The notes under the pieces are model-generated. The model was not told the origin of the DNA, made no database searches, and saw only the letters and a list, made by a program, of their open reading frames with translations. DNA of 60,001 bases from a virus: the IMG/VR virus record IMGVR_UViG_3300042889_001592, positions 1 to 60,001 of that record. The stretch is one strand, 5' to 3'. Both the position numbers and the translations under genes were made by a program. Positions 47,451-53,362 of this stretch are shown in pieces. Position 1 is the stretch's first letter. The number at the start of each line of letters is the position of its first letter.

Positions 47451-47523
47451 TGGACCCTACAGGAATCGAACCTGTTCCTCTAGTTCTTCAGACTAGCGTA
47501 CGCACCAGCTATACAAAAGGTCC
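47451..47523 (-). tRNA. tRNA-Phe (GAA)
   Basis: Anticodon loop CTGAAGA in CTAGT/ACTAG. Confidence 0.93.
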
Positions 47524-47528
47524 AATTG

Positions 47529-47611
47529 TGGGATACTGTGGAATCGAACCACACGCTTCTTACAGCAACGATTTTACAGACCGCTTATCACACCAGTGAC
47601 TGAAGCATCCC
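47529..47611 (-). tRNA. tRNA-Tyr (GTA)
   Basis: Anticodon loop CTGTAAA and a long variable arm. It is a natural queuosine-site tRNA (GUN anticodon). Confidence 0.92.
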
Positions 47612-47617
47612 AATTTG

Positions 47618-47689
47618 ATCATTCTACAGGAATCGAACCTGCTTCTCCACCCTCCACGGGCAGCGTAGTCACCAATCTACCAAGAACGA
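47618..47689 (-). tRNA. tRNA with TGG at the anticodon and G33 (Pro-like)
   Basis: Stem CTGCC/GGTGG encloses CGTGGAG, placing TGG at 34-36 but G at the normally invariant U33. T loop TTCGATT is canonical. Confidence 0.7.
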
Positions 47690-47708
47690 AACTATAACAA
47701 GCTTTCAT

Positions 47709-47761
47709 CGGCAAATTACTAACTCATAATAGACTCCATATAGTCTTGAAAATACTTGCCG
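47709..47761 (-). ncRNA. compact D-armless tRNA-like fold
   Basis: CGGCAA pairs with TTGCCG. Inside are nine unpaired bases, AGACT-ATATGG-AGTCT and ATTA-TGAGTTAG-TAAT. An alternative AAAATAC/GTATTTT hairpin overlaps it. No tRNA consensus is found. Confidence 0.4.
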
Positions 47762-47788
47762 GTATTTTACTTGCTACCCAGAATTTTG

Positions 47789-47859
47789 TACCTCGTGATA
47801 GAATCGAACTATCGCCCTTTGCATGTAAAACAAATACGCTACCATTACGCCAACGAGGC
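47789..47859 (-). tRNA. tRNA-Val (TAC)
   Basis: Anticodon loop TTTACAT in TTTGT/GCAAA. Confidence 0.93.
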
Positions 47860-47861
47860 AA

Positions 47862-47912
47862 ATCTAATTCTACGCTTCGGTCTAAAAGCCCTTCTATGAA
47901 TTAGTAACAGTC
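47862..47912 (-). repeat. spacer repeat, copy 1 (CTAATTC/GAATTAG stem)
   Basis: CTAATTC...GAATTAG closes a 41-base hairpin-like unit. The flanking text is nearly identical to copy 2 at 47996-48053. Confidence 0.7.
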
Positions 47913-47920
47913 TTCTTTTG

Positions 47921-47993
47921 TACCCCCGGCTGGCCTCGAACCAGCTACCCCCGAGTTAAAAGCCCGGTGCCCGTCCACATGAGCTTCGAAGGC
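47921..47993 (-). tRNA. tRNA-Lys (TTT)
   Basis: Anticodon loop CTTTTAA in CCGGG/CTCGG. Confidence 0.92.
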
Positions 47994-47995
47994 AA

Positions 47996-48053
47996 ATCTA
48001 ATTCTACGCTTCGAGGACTTACTCGCGTGGTCTTCTATGAATTAGTAACAGTC
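47996..48053 (-). repeat. spacer repeat, copy 2 (CTAATTC/GAATTAG stem)
   Basis: It shares the 18-mer AATCTAATTCTACGCTTCG and CTTCTATGAATTAGTAAC with copy 1 but has a different centre with a CGAG/CTCG hairpin. Confidence 0.7.
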
Positions 48054-48061
48054 TCTTCTCG

Positions 48062-48137
48062 TCTGGTAGGCAGGATTCGAACCTGCGTGCTCTAGCGTCC
48101 AAGGCCAGCGAGATAAACCGGACTCCTCTACTACCAG
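48062..48137 (-). tRNA. tRNA-Pro (TGG)
   Basis: Anticodon loop CTTGGAC, acceptor CTGGTAG/CTACCAG. Confidence 0.9.
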
Positions 48138-48352
48138 TGGTGAAGGGATTATTTTTTTAAAGTAGAATTCGCCCATCTCAAAACTACTGTAATTTCCGTA
48201 AGCAAAGCCATCGGGCTGATTCCCTGTACTCATGTCTTGCATCGTTTTCTCCATATGGATTTCTCCACTACTTACTGATAATGCTTTCTTTACTAACCGT
48301 CCTACTTACTGATCAAGTGTTGGGATAGGCTTTCATTACTTACAATTATTTG
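48138..48352 (-). other. 215-base spacer in the tRNA array
   Basis: A short frame from 48254 runs into tRNA-Pro and is not convincing. Otherwise I see no gene and no strong closing stem. Confidence 0.4.
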
Positions 48353-48424
48353 TTGGCTTACTAGGATTCGAACCTAGACTAAAACAGTCAAAGTGTTTTG
48401 TGCTAACCGTTACACTATAAGCCA
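48353..48424 (-). tRNA. tRNA-Gln (TTG)
   Basis: Anticodon loop CTTTGAC in AAACA/TGTTT. Confidence 0.92.
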
Positions 48425-48430
48425 ATATTG

Positions 48431-48514
48431 AGGAAGACGTGGGACTCGAACCCACAACAGTATTACCTGCTACCACTTTTCAAGAGTGGCTCCTGATCCA
48501 GCCGGATGCCTTCC
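48431..48514 (-). tRNA. tRNA-Ser (TGA)
   Basis: Anticodon loop CTTGAAA and a long variable arm. It is the first tRNA after the block promoter. Confidence 0.92.
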
Positions 48515-48564
48515 CTATGCTTTATCCAATATGTCAATGAACTCTTATTCTTTATTTCTGTACC

Positions 48565-48595
48565 TAAAGATACGATTTTTTTTTCTTTCTAGCAA
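48565..48595 (-). promoter_or_regulatory. promoter of the first tRNA block
   Basis: TTG, 20 bases, TATCTTTAGGTAC; transcribes about 20 tRNAs and probably the HNH gene. Confidence 0.8.
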
Positions 48596-48608
48596 CTTTT
48601 TTTTAATA

Positions 48609-48637
48609 AAAAACCCGAATCTTTTTTTGATCCGGGT
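48609..48637 (-). terminator. terminator after the 48674 small gene
   Basis: CCCGGATC-A7-GATTCGGG followed by TTTTTTAT on the minus strand. Confidence 0.85.
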
Positions 48638-48673
48638 ACCTTACTTATAATATGTATTTTATACTATATCATA

Positions 48674-48817
48674 TCATACCCCGGTACCTCCTTGTTTCGG
48701 TTCGTTATTATATCCAGCAAAGCCTAAAATGACATCCCCACATAACGAATCCGACCACGTATTCAATGCTCTTGTCGCTGTGCTAAGTTGTTGATGTATG
48801 TTTTGAATTGCTTTCAT
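48674..48817 (-). CDS. small hypothetical protein
   Basis: A 47-residue frame from the ATG at 48817 begins MKAIQNIHQQLSTATRALN and ends Gly-rich. It has its own promoter (two in tandem) and a strong terminator, so it is probably a real and well-expressed small gene. No family is recognised. Confidence 0.65.
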   Translation of the reverse strand: MKAIQNIHQQLSTATRALNTWSDSLCGDVILGFAGYNNEPKQGGTGV

Positions 48818-48836
48818 TTTATTTGCTTTCTATATA

Positions 48837-48867
48837 TAAATATATGAACTTTTCCATTCCAGTCCAA
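48837..48867 (-). promoter_or_regulatory. promoter (proximal) of the 48674 gene
   Basis: TTG, 20 bases, TATATTTA, 19 bases before the ATG. Confidence 0.8.
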
Positions 48868-48906
48868 CTATATTTTAATTTTTTTTCTTTGTGTTTTTAT
48901 ATATTA

Positions 48907-48937
48907 TAAATATACGAACTTTTATTTTATAAAACAA
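48907..48937 (-). promoter_or_regulatory. promoter (distal, tandem) of the 48674 gene
   Basis: TTG, 20 bases, TATATTTA, 70 bases upstream of the proximal site. Confidence 0.75.
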
Positions 48938-48957
48938 CTACTGTTCTTTGGATTAAT

Positions 48958-49269
48958 TTATCCGTTTATTAATTTTTTTTTCTTAACTGGCTCACATCCA
49001 TCATTGTTAATTGACGTAAGTTTTTGTTCTAATTTGTCTACTCTGGAGTCTGTATAGGAAATACAGTCTGAGTGTAGTTTGTTTACTCGATCAACTTCCT
49101 GATCAATTCTACGATTTACTAATTCATCGTTTCTAGAAATCCAGTTCTGTATTTCAGTTAACTCTTTTTCTTGCTTTGCTACTTTGCTTGCTGTTCTAAA
49201 CGCTACCACAACCCCCCATGCAAGGAGAGCTATACCAACCCCTAAAACAAATGCTAAAATTTGTTCCAT
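48958..49269 (-). CDS. membrane-anchored coiled-coil protein
   Basis: The 103-residue protein has an N-terminal membrane helix ('ILAFVLGVGIALLAWGVVVAF') and a helical charged domain with heptads. It may be a spanin-like or membrane scaffold protein. It follows the two atypical tRNAs at 49.3-49.5 kb. Confidence 0.6.
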   Translation of the reverse strand: MEQILAFVLGVGIALLAWGVVVAFRTASKVAKQEKELTEIQNWISRNDELVNRRIDQEVDRVNKLHSDCISYTDSRVDKLEQKLTSINNDGCEPVKKKKLING

Positions 49270-49310
49270 AATTTATAATTTTTATTTCAAAGAACAGTAG
49301 TTTAATTTTG

Positions 49311-49407
49311 TAGTCAGGACAGGATTCGAACCTGCTCCAGCTTTGCCATAAATAGTATATTTCAACTAAACCTTGGGGAGGTGCCACCAACCAATGGTCT
49401 CCTGACT
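49311..49407 (-). tRNA. oversized tRNA-like gene (97 nt), identity unclear
   Basis: Acceptor AGTCAGG/CCTGACT and T arm GCAGG-TTCGAAT-CCTGT are perfect. The D region is replaced by a large CCATTGG...CCAAGG hairpin, and the anticodon arm is uncertain (TAGT-TGAAATAT-ACTA). Confidence 0.5.
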
Positions 49408-49411
49408 GTTT

Positions 49412-49499
49412 GGAATCGGTGAGGGATTCGAACCCTCATCCCGCTTAGAAGCGGTGTTACCCTCTGTCGGTATTCATTCCCGATTACACCAACCGATTC
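49412..49499 (-). tRNA. atypical tRNA-like gene (88 nt), TTCTAA loop
   Basis: An 8-bp acceptor GAATCGGT/ACCGATTC and T arm GAGGG-TTCGAAT-CCCTC are perfect. The D region holds an extra TCGG-GAATGAATA-CCGA hairpin. The anticodon arm CCGC-TTCTAA-GCGG has a 6-base loop that could read as TCT (Arg) or CTA (amber). Confidence 0.55.
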
Positions 49500-49504
49500 T
49501 TTTT

Positions 49505-49623
49505 TTACCAACCTTGGTCTTTCAGGGTTTCTGATTGAGTGCAATAAGTGGCGCCTTCCTACTATAAACCCTTGTTCGGAAATTAATACACTCTACCTCT
49601 CAATTAACAGCGAGCATTGGTAA
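49505..49623 (-). ncRNA. structured region closed by TTACCAA/TTGGTAA
   Basis: A 7-bp closing stem encloses 105 bases with ATTGAG/CTCAAT and GGGTTT/AAACCC pairings that interleave. It lies directly after the lipoprotein stop and before the tRNA-like gene. Whether it is an RNA gene or a processed spacer is unclear. Confidence 0.35.
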
Positions 49624-49624
49624 A

Positions 49625-49822
49625 TTACTTTGTAGTTGCAGCGTCGATTGAATCTTGTACTGCTTCTGTTGCGATAATTGCAGCCTCTTGAGTTGTATCA
49701 ACTGCTACTGAATCAACTACTACTGCTGTTGAGTCTACTGTTGAGGTTTCAGCTGTGTTTACTTTGTTACAAGAAACTAATACTGTTGCTACTAATGCTA
49801 ATGCTAAAAATACTTTTTTCAT
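49625..49822 (-). CDS. small lipoprotein
   Basis: The 65-residue protein has a lipobox 'VATVLVSC' with Cys18, preceded by MKKVFLALAL. The mature part is Thr/Ser/Val/Ala-rich with many aspartates and low complexity. It should be anchored in a host membrane. A role in superinfection exclusion or lysis is possible but unknown. Confidence 0.75.
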   Translation of the reverse strand: MKKVFLALALVATVLVSCNKVNTAETSTVDSTAVVVDSVAVDTTQEAAIIATEAVQDSIDAATTK

Positions 49823-49851
49823 TTTTATTTTCTTTTGTTGTTAATAATACT

Positions 49852-49882
49852 TAAAGATAAGAACTTTAATTCAATTGAGCAA
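49852..49882 (-). promoter_or_regulatory. promoter of the lipoprotein gene
   Basis: TTG, 20 bases, TATCTTTAAGTAT. Confidence 0.8.
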
Positions 49883-49890
49883 CTTTTTTA

Positions 49891-50280
49891 TTAAAAAGAT
49901 ACTGTTGATAAAACTTTAATAACTGTAGTTTCTGGATCAAAATCTTTATCTAAATGTTTTGCAACAATTAAATCAATTGATGCTCCGTTTTTTTGCTCAA
50001 CCCATAATTCTTTTACAAATTTTGTTGAATTGATTTCATTTGTATCCGCATCTCTTGTGATTGTGAATACTGCTACTTTTGCTTGAGTTGGTCTCATATT
50101 ATTTGGTATTAAATTTGAATGTGAATAATTAATTGTTGAATTTCCTGATAAGGTTAGTCCAGATGTTACTTCTAATTTTGTTGATGGATTAATATTACCC
50201 ATTCCTACTGTTCCGAGGTTTGTGTTGATAGTTGTTCCTGAATATCCGTTTATTGTTGCTGTTCCTGTTGCTTCAAACAT
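49891..50280 (-). CDS. tail-fibre-like structural protein (short)
   Basis: The 129-residue protein has 'GTVGMGNINPSTKLEVTSGL', a repeat typical of tail-fibre or spike stems in Bacteroidetes and marine phages. It lacks the S74 peptidase. It may be a truncated fibre or head decoration. It is the last gene of the queC operon. Confidence 0.55.
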   Translation of the reverse strand: MFEATGTATINGYSGTTINTNLGTVGMGNINPSTKLEVTSGLTLSGNSTINYSHSNLIPNNMRPTQAKVAVFTITRDADTNEINSTKFVKELWVEQKNGASIDLIVAKHLDKDFDPETTVIKVLSTVSF

Positions 50281-50284
50281 AATC

Positions 50285-51175
50285 TTAATTGTTATGGTTA
50301 TTTAATACTTTTGTTACTTCTGTTACTACATGTTCCCATGTTACTGGTCCTGTTTCGTCTGCGTAAGGAGCTGGATCAGGTCTTCCTAATTTAATAAATG
50401 CTTCTACTCTTTCAACTGATGAAGCTGATTTATAATCTGAGAACCATTCTTCAAATTTTTCAAATGTTACTGGGTCATGGTATACCATTTTAATTGGTTT
50501 GTAAGATGTATTAGTTCTTGAATAAACTTCATCAAAGTCTAATCCTAACTCTTTACATAATACTTCTCCGTCTTGTAAGATAGTAAATTTATCTCCTTCT
50601 AAGTAAGGTGTAAAATACCCTACTCTTTCTGCTTCCCAGTTACCCATTCTAAAAGCTGCATCATCTGCATCTCTAAATTCTTGTCTACAGTCTGGATAAA
50701 TTGCATGATCACCTGCATGGATACCCATTGCAATATCACAAGTCTCTCCTGTTCTATTTGCAACTGATAAAGCTACTGCTTGAGTAATAGAAGCAAATAT
50801 TTTGTTTCTGTTAGGAACAACTGTTGCTTTCATATTATCTTCTGCATAGTGACCTTCTGGTACATCTTCACCTCCTGTTACTAAAGCTGAATCTAGTAAA
50901 TCAACTAATCCTTTTAATTGGATTTGGCGATACATAACTTCATTGTAGTTTTTTCCTACTACCGTAATTGTACCTAATTGATCTTGTTCCGCTTTTTCAG
51001 AGCAACCATTAAGGTACTCTACTAATGATTGAGCTCTCTCTAACTCTACTCTGTGTTTTTGACCATAGTCAAAGCTAATAGCTGTAACTGTGTCATACTC
51101 TTTTAGACATCTAAGTAATAAGGTACTTGAGTCCATTCCTCCTGATAAGGATACTACAACATGTTTTTTAGACAT
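50285..51175 (-). CDS. queC: QueC, 7-cyano-7-deazaguanine synthase
   Basis: The 296-residue protein has the PP-loop 'SLSGGMDSSTLLLRCL' at 9-24, 'AISFDYGQKHRVELERAQ' and 'VVPNRNKIFASITQAVALS', all typical QueC segments. It converts 7-carboxy-7-deazaguanine to preQ0 with ATP and ammonia. The C-terminal CxxxxxxxxCxxCxxC zinc motif is absent: the region that should read TWSC is 'TNTSYKP'. It lies 20 kb from the other pathway genes, in an operon of unrelated small proteins. Confidence 0.9.
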   Translation of the reverse strand: MSKKHVVVSLSGGMDSSTLLLRCLKEYDTVTAISFDYGQKHRVELERAQSLVEYLNGCSEKAEQDQLGTITVVGKNYNEVMYRQIQLKGLVDLLDSALVTGGEDVPEGHYAEDNMKATVVPNRNKIFASITQAVALSVANRTGETCDIAMGIHAGDHAIYPDCRQEFRDADDAAFRMGNWEAERVGYFTPYLEGDKFTILQDGEVLCKELGLDFDEVYSRTNTSYKPIKMVYHDPVTFEKFEEWFSDYKSASSVERVEAFIKLGRPDPAPYADETGPVTWEHVVTEVTKVLNNHNN

Positions 51176-51203
51176 AATTTATAATTTTAAATAAGCCAGG
51201 TAT

Positions 51204-51229
51204 TTTAAGCGTATAGGCAAACGCTTTTA
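51204..51229 (-). other. stem-loop between the 51227 gene and queC
   Basis: AAGCGT-TTGCCTAT-ACGCTT directly follows the stop codon. No T-run follows on the minus strand, so it may stabilise or cut mRNA rather than terminate. Confidence 0.45.
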
Positions 51230-51421
51230 GTTTTCTCTTAATTCAAATTCTAATTCAGGATCACCGACTTTGTCATAACTGAATTCCCAATCTAAATCGC
51301 TATCGAATGTTTCCCAGAAAAGATCTTCATTTTCTTTATACATTGTTAATTGTTCGTCAGTAAGATTTACTTCATAAACATTAACATCTGTTACAGTTTC
51401 GTATTTTCTTAATGTAGCCAT
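51227..51421 (-). CDS. small acidic hypothetical protein
   Basis: The 64-residue protein is very acidic with 'NEDLFWETFDSDLDWEFSYD'. It might mimic nucleic acid, but no family is recognised. It is second in the queC operon. Confidence 0.6.
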   Translation of the reverse strand: MATLRKYETVTDVNVYEVNLTDEQLTMYKENEDLFWETFDSDLDWEFSYDKVGDPELEFELREN

Positions 51422-51426
51422 AACTT

Positions 51427-51672
51427 TTATAATTGATAACTTTGACGATCTCCTAAGGAAGGTTCTACTTCTGATTGTTCAGTTTTAAAATACTCTTGTA
51501 AAAATTCCCTCTTATAAAGCATTACCTTTCCTTTGTATCGAGTATTTGAAATTTCTCTAGTTCCTACTTCCTGTTTTGCTTTAAGAGCTGCTTTATATAC
51601 TTTGTCTCCTAACTCTTGTCCTGCAGCATAACCTAAGTAATCGTATAAAGATATTAATCCTCTTTCTTCCAT
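51427..51672 (-). CDS. small hypothetical protein
   Basis: The 81-residue protein has 'YDYLGYAAGQELGDKVYKAALKAK' helices and a polar C-terminus. No family is recognised. It starts the queC operon, 19 bases after its promoter. Confidence 0.65.
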   Translation of the reverse strand: MEERGLISLYDYLGYAAGQELGDKVYKAALKAKQEVGTREISNTRYKGKVMLYKREFLQEYFKTEQSEVEPSLGDRQSYQL

Positions 51673-51803
51673 AACGATTTAATTCTGTATTTAATATACG
51701 AAATACTTCCTCCTACTGCAACAAAAAATGCAGAAATGTTTAGTAAATTAGGATGCCAATGCTCTCCACATAGTCCCAACGCATGTTTAAATGTCTCTAC
51801 CAT
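51654..51803 (-). CDS. small membrane protein (GLCGEHWHPN type)
   Basis: A 49-residue frame from the ATG at 51803 has 'GLCGEHWHPN' followed by a hydrophobic helix and a basic tail. Similar short proteins with a GxCG..HPN motif are seen in many large phages. The promoter of the next operon lies within its coding sequence. Confidence 0.65.
   Translation of the reverse strand: MVETFKHALGLCGEHWHPNLLNISAFFVAVGGSISYIKYRIKSLWKKED
51691..51721 (-). promoter_or_regulatory. promoter of the queC operon, internal to a gene
   Basis: TTG, 20 bases, TATATTAA, lying inside the 51654-51803 coding region. Confidence 0.75.
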
Positions 51804-51813
51804 ACTCTCTTTC

Positions 51814-52122
51814 TTAATCGATAGTAGTCATTGTTCGCATCTTTTGCTCAATAGAGTTCCAAGTTTCAATATATTCCTTTATTGTCTTGAAATGTTTATT
51901 TTCATTAAAGTTTAGTAACTCTTTTGAAACTGTTTTTAATGCATGATTGAATGTGGCTGGATAGCTTACAGTTCTTAGGTATGCTTTATCGTCTTTACCT
52001 CTGTTTACTCTTTCATAAACTGTGTAACCTCCTGATGGAGAATGTGTAATGAAGAATGGCTCCATGATTGGATCCTCGATAAGGGTATCGCCTGCCGGTA
52101 TTGTATCTGGATTACGTAACAT
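51814..52122 (-). CDS. hypothetical protein
   Basis: The 102-residue protein has strand-rich 'EPFFITHSPSGGYTVYERVN' and a helical end. No family is recognised. It follows thioredoxin in the 52.5 kb operon. Confidence 0.65.
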   Translation of the reverse strand: MLRNPDTIPAGDTLIEDPIMEPFFITHSPSGGYTVYERVNRGKDDKAYLRTVSYPATFNHALKTVSKELLNFNENKHFKTIKEYIETWNSIEQKMRTMTTID

Positions 52123-52134
52123 TTGTTTTGATTT

Positions 52135-52401
52135 TTAGTTTAAAATTAATTCTTTTAATTCTTCTACCCCTAGTCTTCCAGATGCAGCTTTTACTTCTAC
52201 TCCGTCTTGAAGAACTACTGTGTGAGGAATTCCTCTTACCTTATGCTGACCTGATAAGTTTTCTGTATCTTCCTCTACATTAATTTCTAAGAAAGTAATC
52301 TCATCACTTTCTAACTCTTCTCTTACTTTTGTAAATGTAGGTCCATATACTTTACACGGACCACACCAATTAGCATAAAACTTAATTACCTGCTTTGCCA
52401 T
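52135..52401 (-). CDS. trxA: thioredoxin
   Basis: The 88-residue protein has 'FYANWCGPCKVYGPTF' with the WCGPC active site, 'VRGIPHTVVLQDG' with the cis-Pro loop, and a C-terminal helix. It is shorter than host thioredoxin. It could re-reduce ribonucleotide reductase encoded at the right edge. It overlaps the preceding small gene by 20 bases. Confidence 0.93.
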   Translation of the reverse strand: MAKQVIKFYANWCGPCKVYGPTFTKVREELESDEITFLEINVEEDTENLSGQHKVRGIPHTVVLQDGVEVKAASGRLGVEELKELILN

Positions 52402-52540
52402 ATGCTCCTTTTGATTTGTAGTGATCAGCTTTGCTGAATTTACTTTGTGATTGTTCTTGTTTAGGAACTGATGTTCTTCCTAAGGTTGGAATCCATTCCA
52501 TTAGTTGAGTATAAATACTCTTTGCTGAATTTTTAGACAT
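52382..52540 (-). CDS. small hypothetical protein
   Basis: A 52-residue frame from the ATG at 52540 begins MSKNSAKSIYTQLMEWIP and is Ser/Lys-rich. No family is recognised. It is the first gene of the thioredoxin operon, 22 bases from its promoter. Confidence 0.65.
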   Translation of the reverse strand: MSKNSAKSIYTQLMEWIPTLGRTSVPKQEQSQSKFSKADHYKSKGAYGKAGN

Positions 52541-52562
52541 ATCCTTTATTTTTGATTATACT

Positions 52563-52593
52563 ATAATATAGGTATTTTAATTGAGAAATACAA
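52563..52593 (-). promoter_or_regulatory. promoter of the thioredoxin operon
   Basis: TTG, 20 bases, TATATTAT. Confidence 0.75.
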
Positions 52594-52800
52594 CTATTTC
52601 TCTACCTTTTTTATACCTCCCCACTTGAGCATATTGTTTATTCTATTTTCTAAGGTAATAAAATCTCCTACCTCTACACAGTATTTAAGTTGACTCAATT
52701 GAAACTCTCTAGTACTATTAGGCTGTTCTTCGTCCCAATATTCTGGATCTAGTTCGTACTTCTGTTTTTTGTATGTAATAGTATATTCTTTACCTTTCAT
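52594..52800 (-). CDS. small hypothetical protein
   Basis: The 68-residue basic protein begins MKGKEYTITYKKQKYELDP. No family is recognised. Its -7 box ends four bases before the ATG, so it is probably leaderless. Confidence 0.65.
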   Translation of the reverse strand: MKGKEYTITYKKQKYELDPEYWDEEQPNSTREFQLSQLKYCVEVGDFITLENRINNMLKWGGIKKVEK

Positions 52801-52804
52801 ATGA

Positions 52805-52835
52805 TAAAGATACGAAATTTATTACATTTCTCCAA
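52805..52835 (-). promoter_or_regulatory. promoter (leaderless) of the 52594 gene
   Basis: TTG, 20 bases, TATCTTTA; the TTG lies in the 3' end of the 52822 gene. Confidence 0.75.
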
Positions 52836-53277
52836 CAGCTTCTACTAAAGCTTTTTTAACTGCTCCTGAGAATGATGTTTTATTAAATGGTAAATTATCG
52901 TCGTTCAAATCTAAGAAAGTCGATTGAACTGTAGTGTTTGCTTCTCCTTGACCCCAATATTCTTCTCCTTTTACTAATAGTCTTAATTTTACAATAGTAA
53001 TTTTTTTAGTTTTAGAGAATGGTCCTAAAGAGGTATTTGTGGAAGGTGCTTCAACTGATAACACTTCTACTTCAACTGGAGTTCCATCTTCACATATATC
53101 GTATTTTTCAGATAGAATTTCTTCAGTCATTTGTTTAATTCCGAATACAACTCTTTCTTTTTTCATTTCTGGTGCTTCAACTTGTGAAGACACTTTTGTT
53201 ACTTTATAACATTCTTTAGTAGCTGTATCAGCTGATACTAGAAATACTAATGCTAATAATAAAAATAATTTTTTCAT
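52822..53277 (-). CDS. exported hypothetical protein, linked to CsgG-like cluster
   Basis: The 151-residue protein has a signal peptide (MKKLFLLLALVFLVSA) and a strand-rich mature part with 'TIVKLRLLVKGEEYWGQGEAN'. Its content resembles small accessory proteins of curli-type export systems, but I do not recognise a CsgE or CsgF motif. It closes the exported-protein cluster. Confidence 0.6.
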   Translation of the reverse strand: MKKLFLLLALVFLVSADTATKECYKVTKVSSQVEAPEMKKERVVFGIKQMTEEILSEKYDICEDGTPVEVEVLSVEAPSTNTSLGPFSKTKKITIVKLRLLVKGEEYWGQGEANTTVQSTFLDLNDDNLPFNKTSFSGAVKKALVEAVGEM

Positions 53278-53291
53278 AATACTAAACTGTT

Positions 53292-53360
53292 TTATCTTCC
53301 AAAAAGGAAATTTGATACCTTATCGTAAAACCTTTCAAATAATTGATTTAATTTTTTCAT
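53292..53360 (-). CDS. very short peptide (22 aa), doubtful
   Basis: A frame from the ATG at 53360 encodes MKKLNQLFERFYDKVSNFLF plus two residues. It is amphipathic and lies in an otherwise empty 85-base gap. Length makes it uncertain. Confidence 0.3.
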   Translation of the reverse strand: MKKLNQLFERFYDKVSNFLFGR

Positions 53361-53362
53361 AA

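Noticed and set aside
48042-48254. 70-aa frame across the 48.1 kb spacer and tRNA-Pro
   Set aside because: Its second half is the tRNA-Pro gene read in frame, and the first 39 codons have no promoter or neighbour coupling. A short real gene there cannot be excluded.
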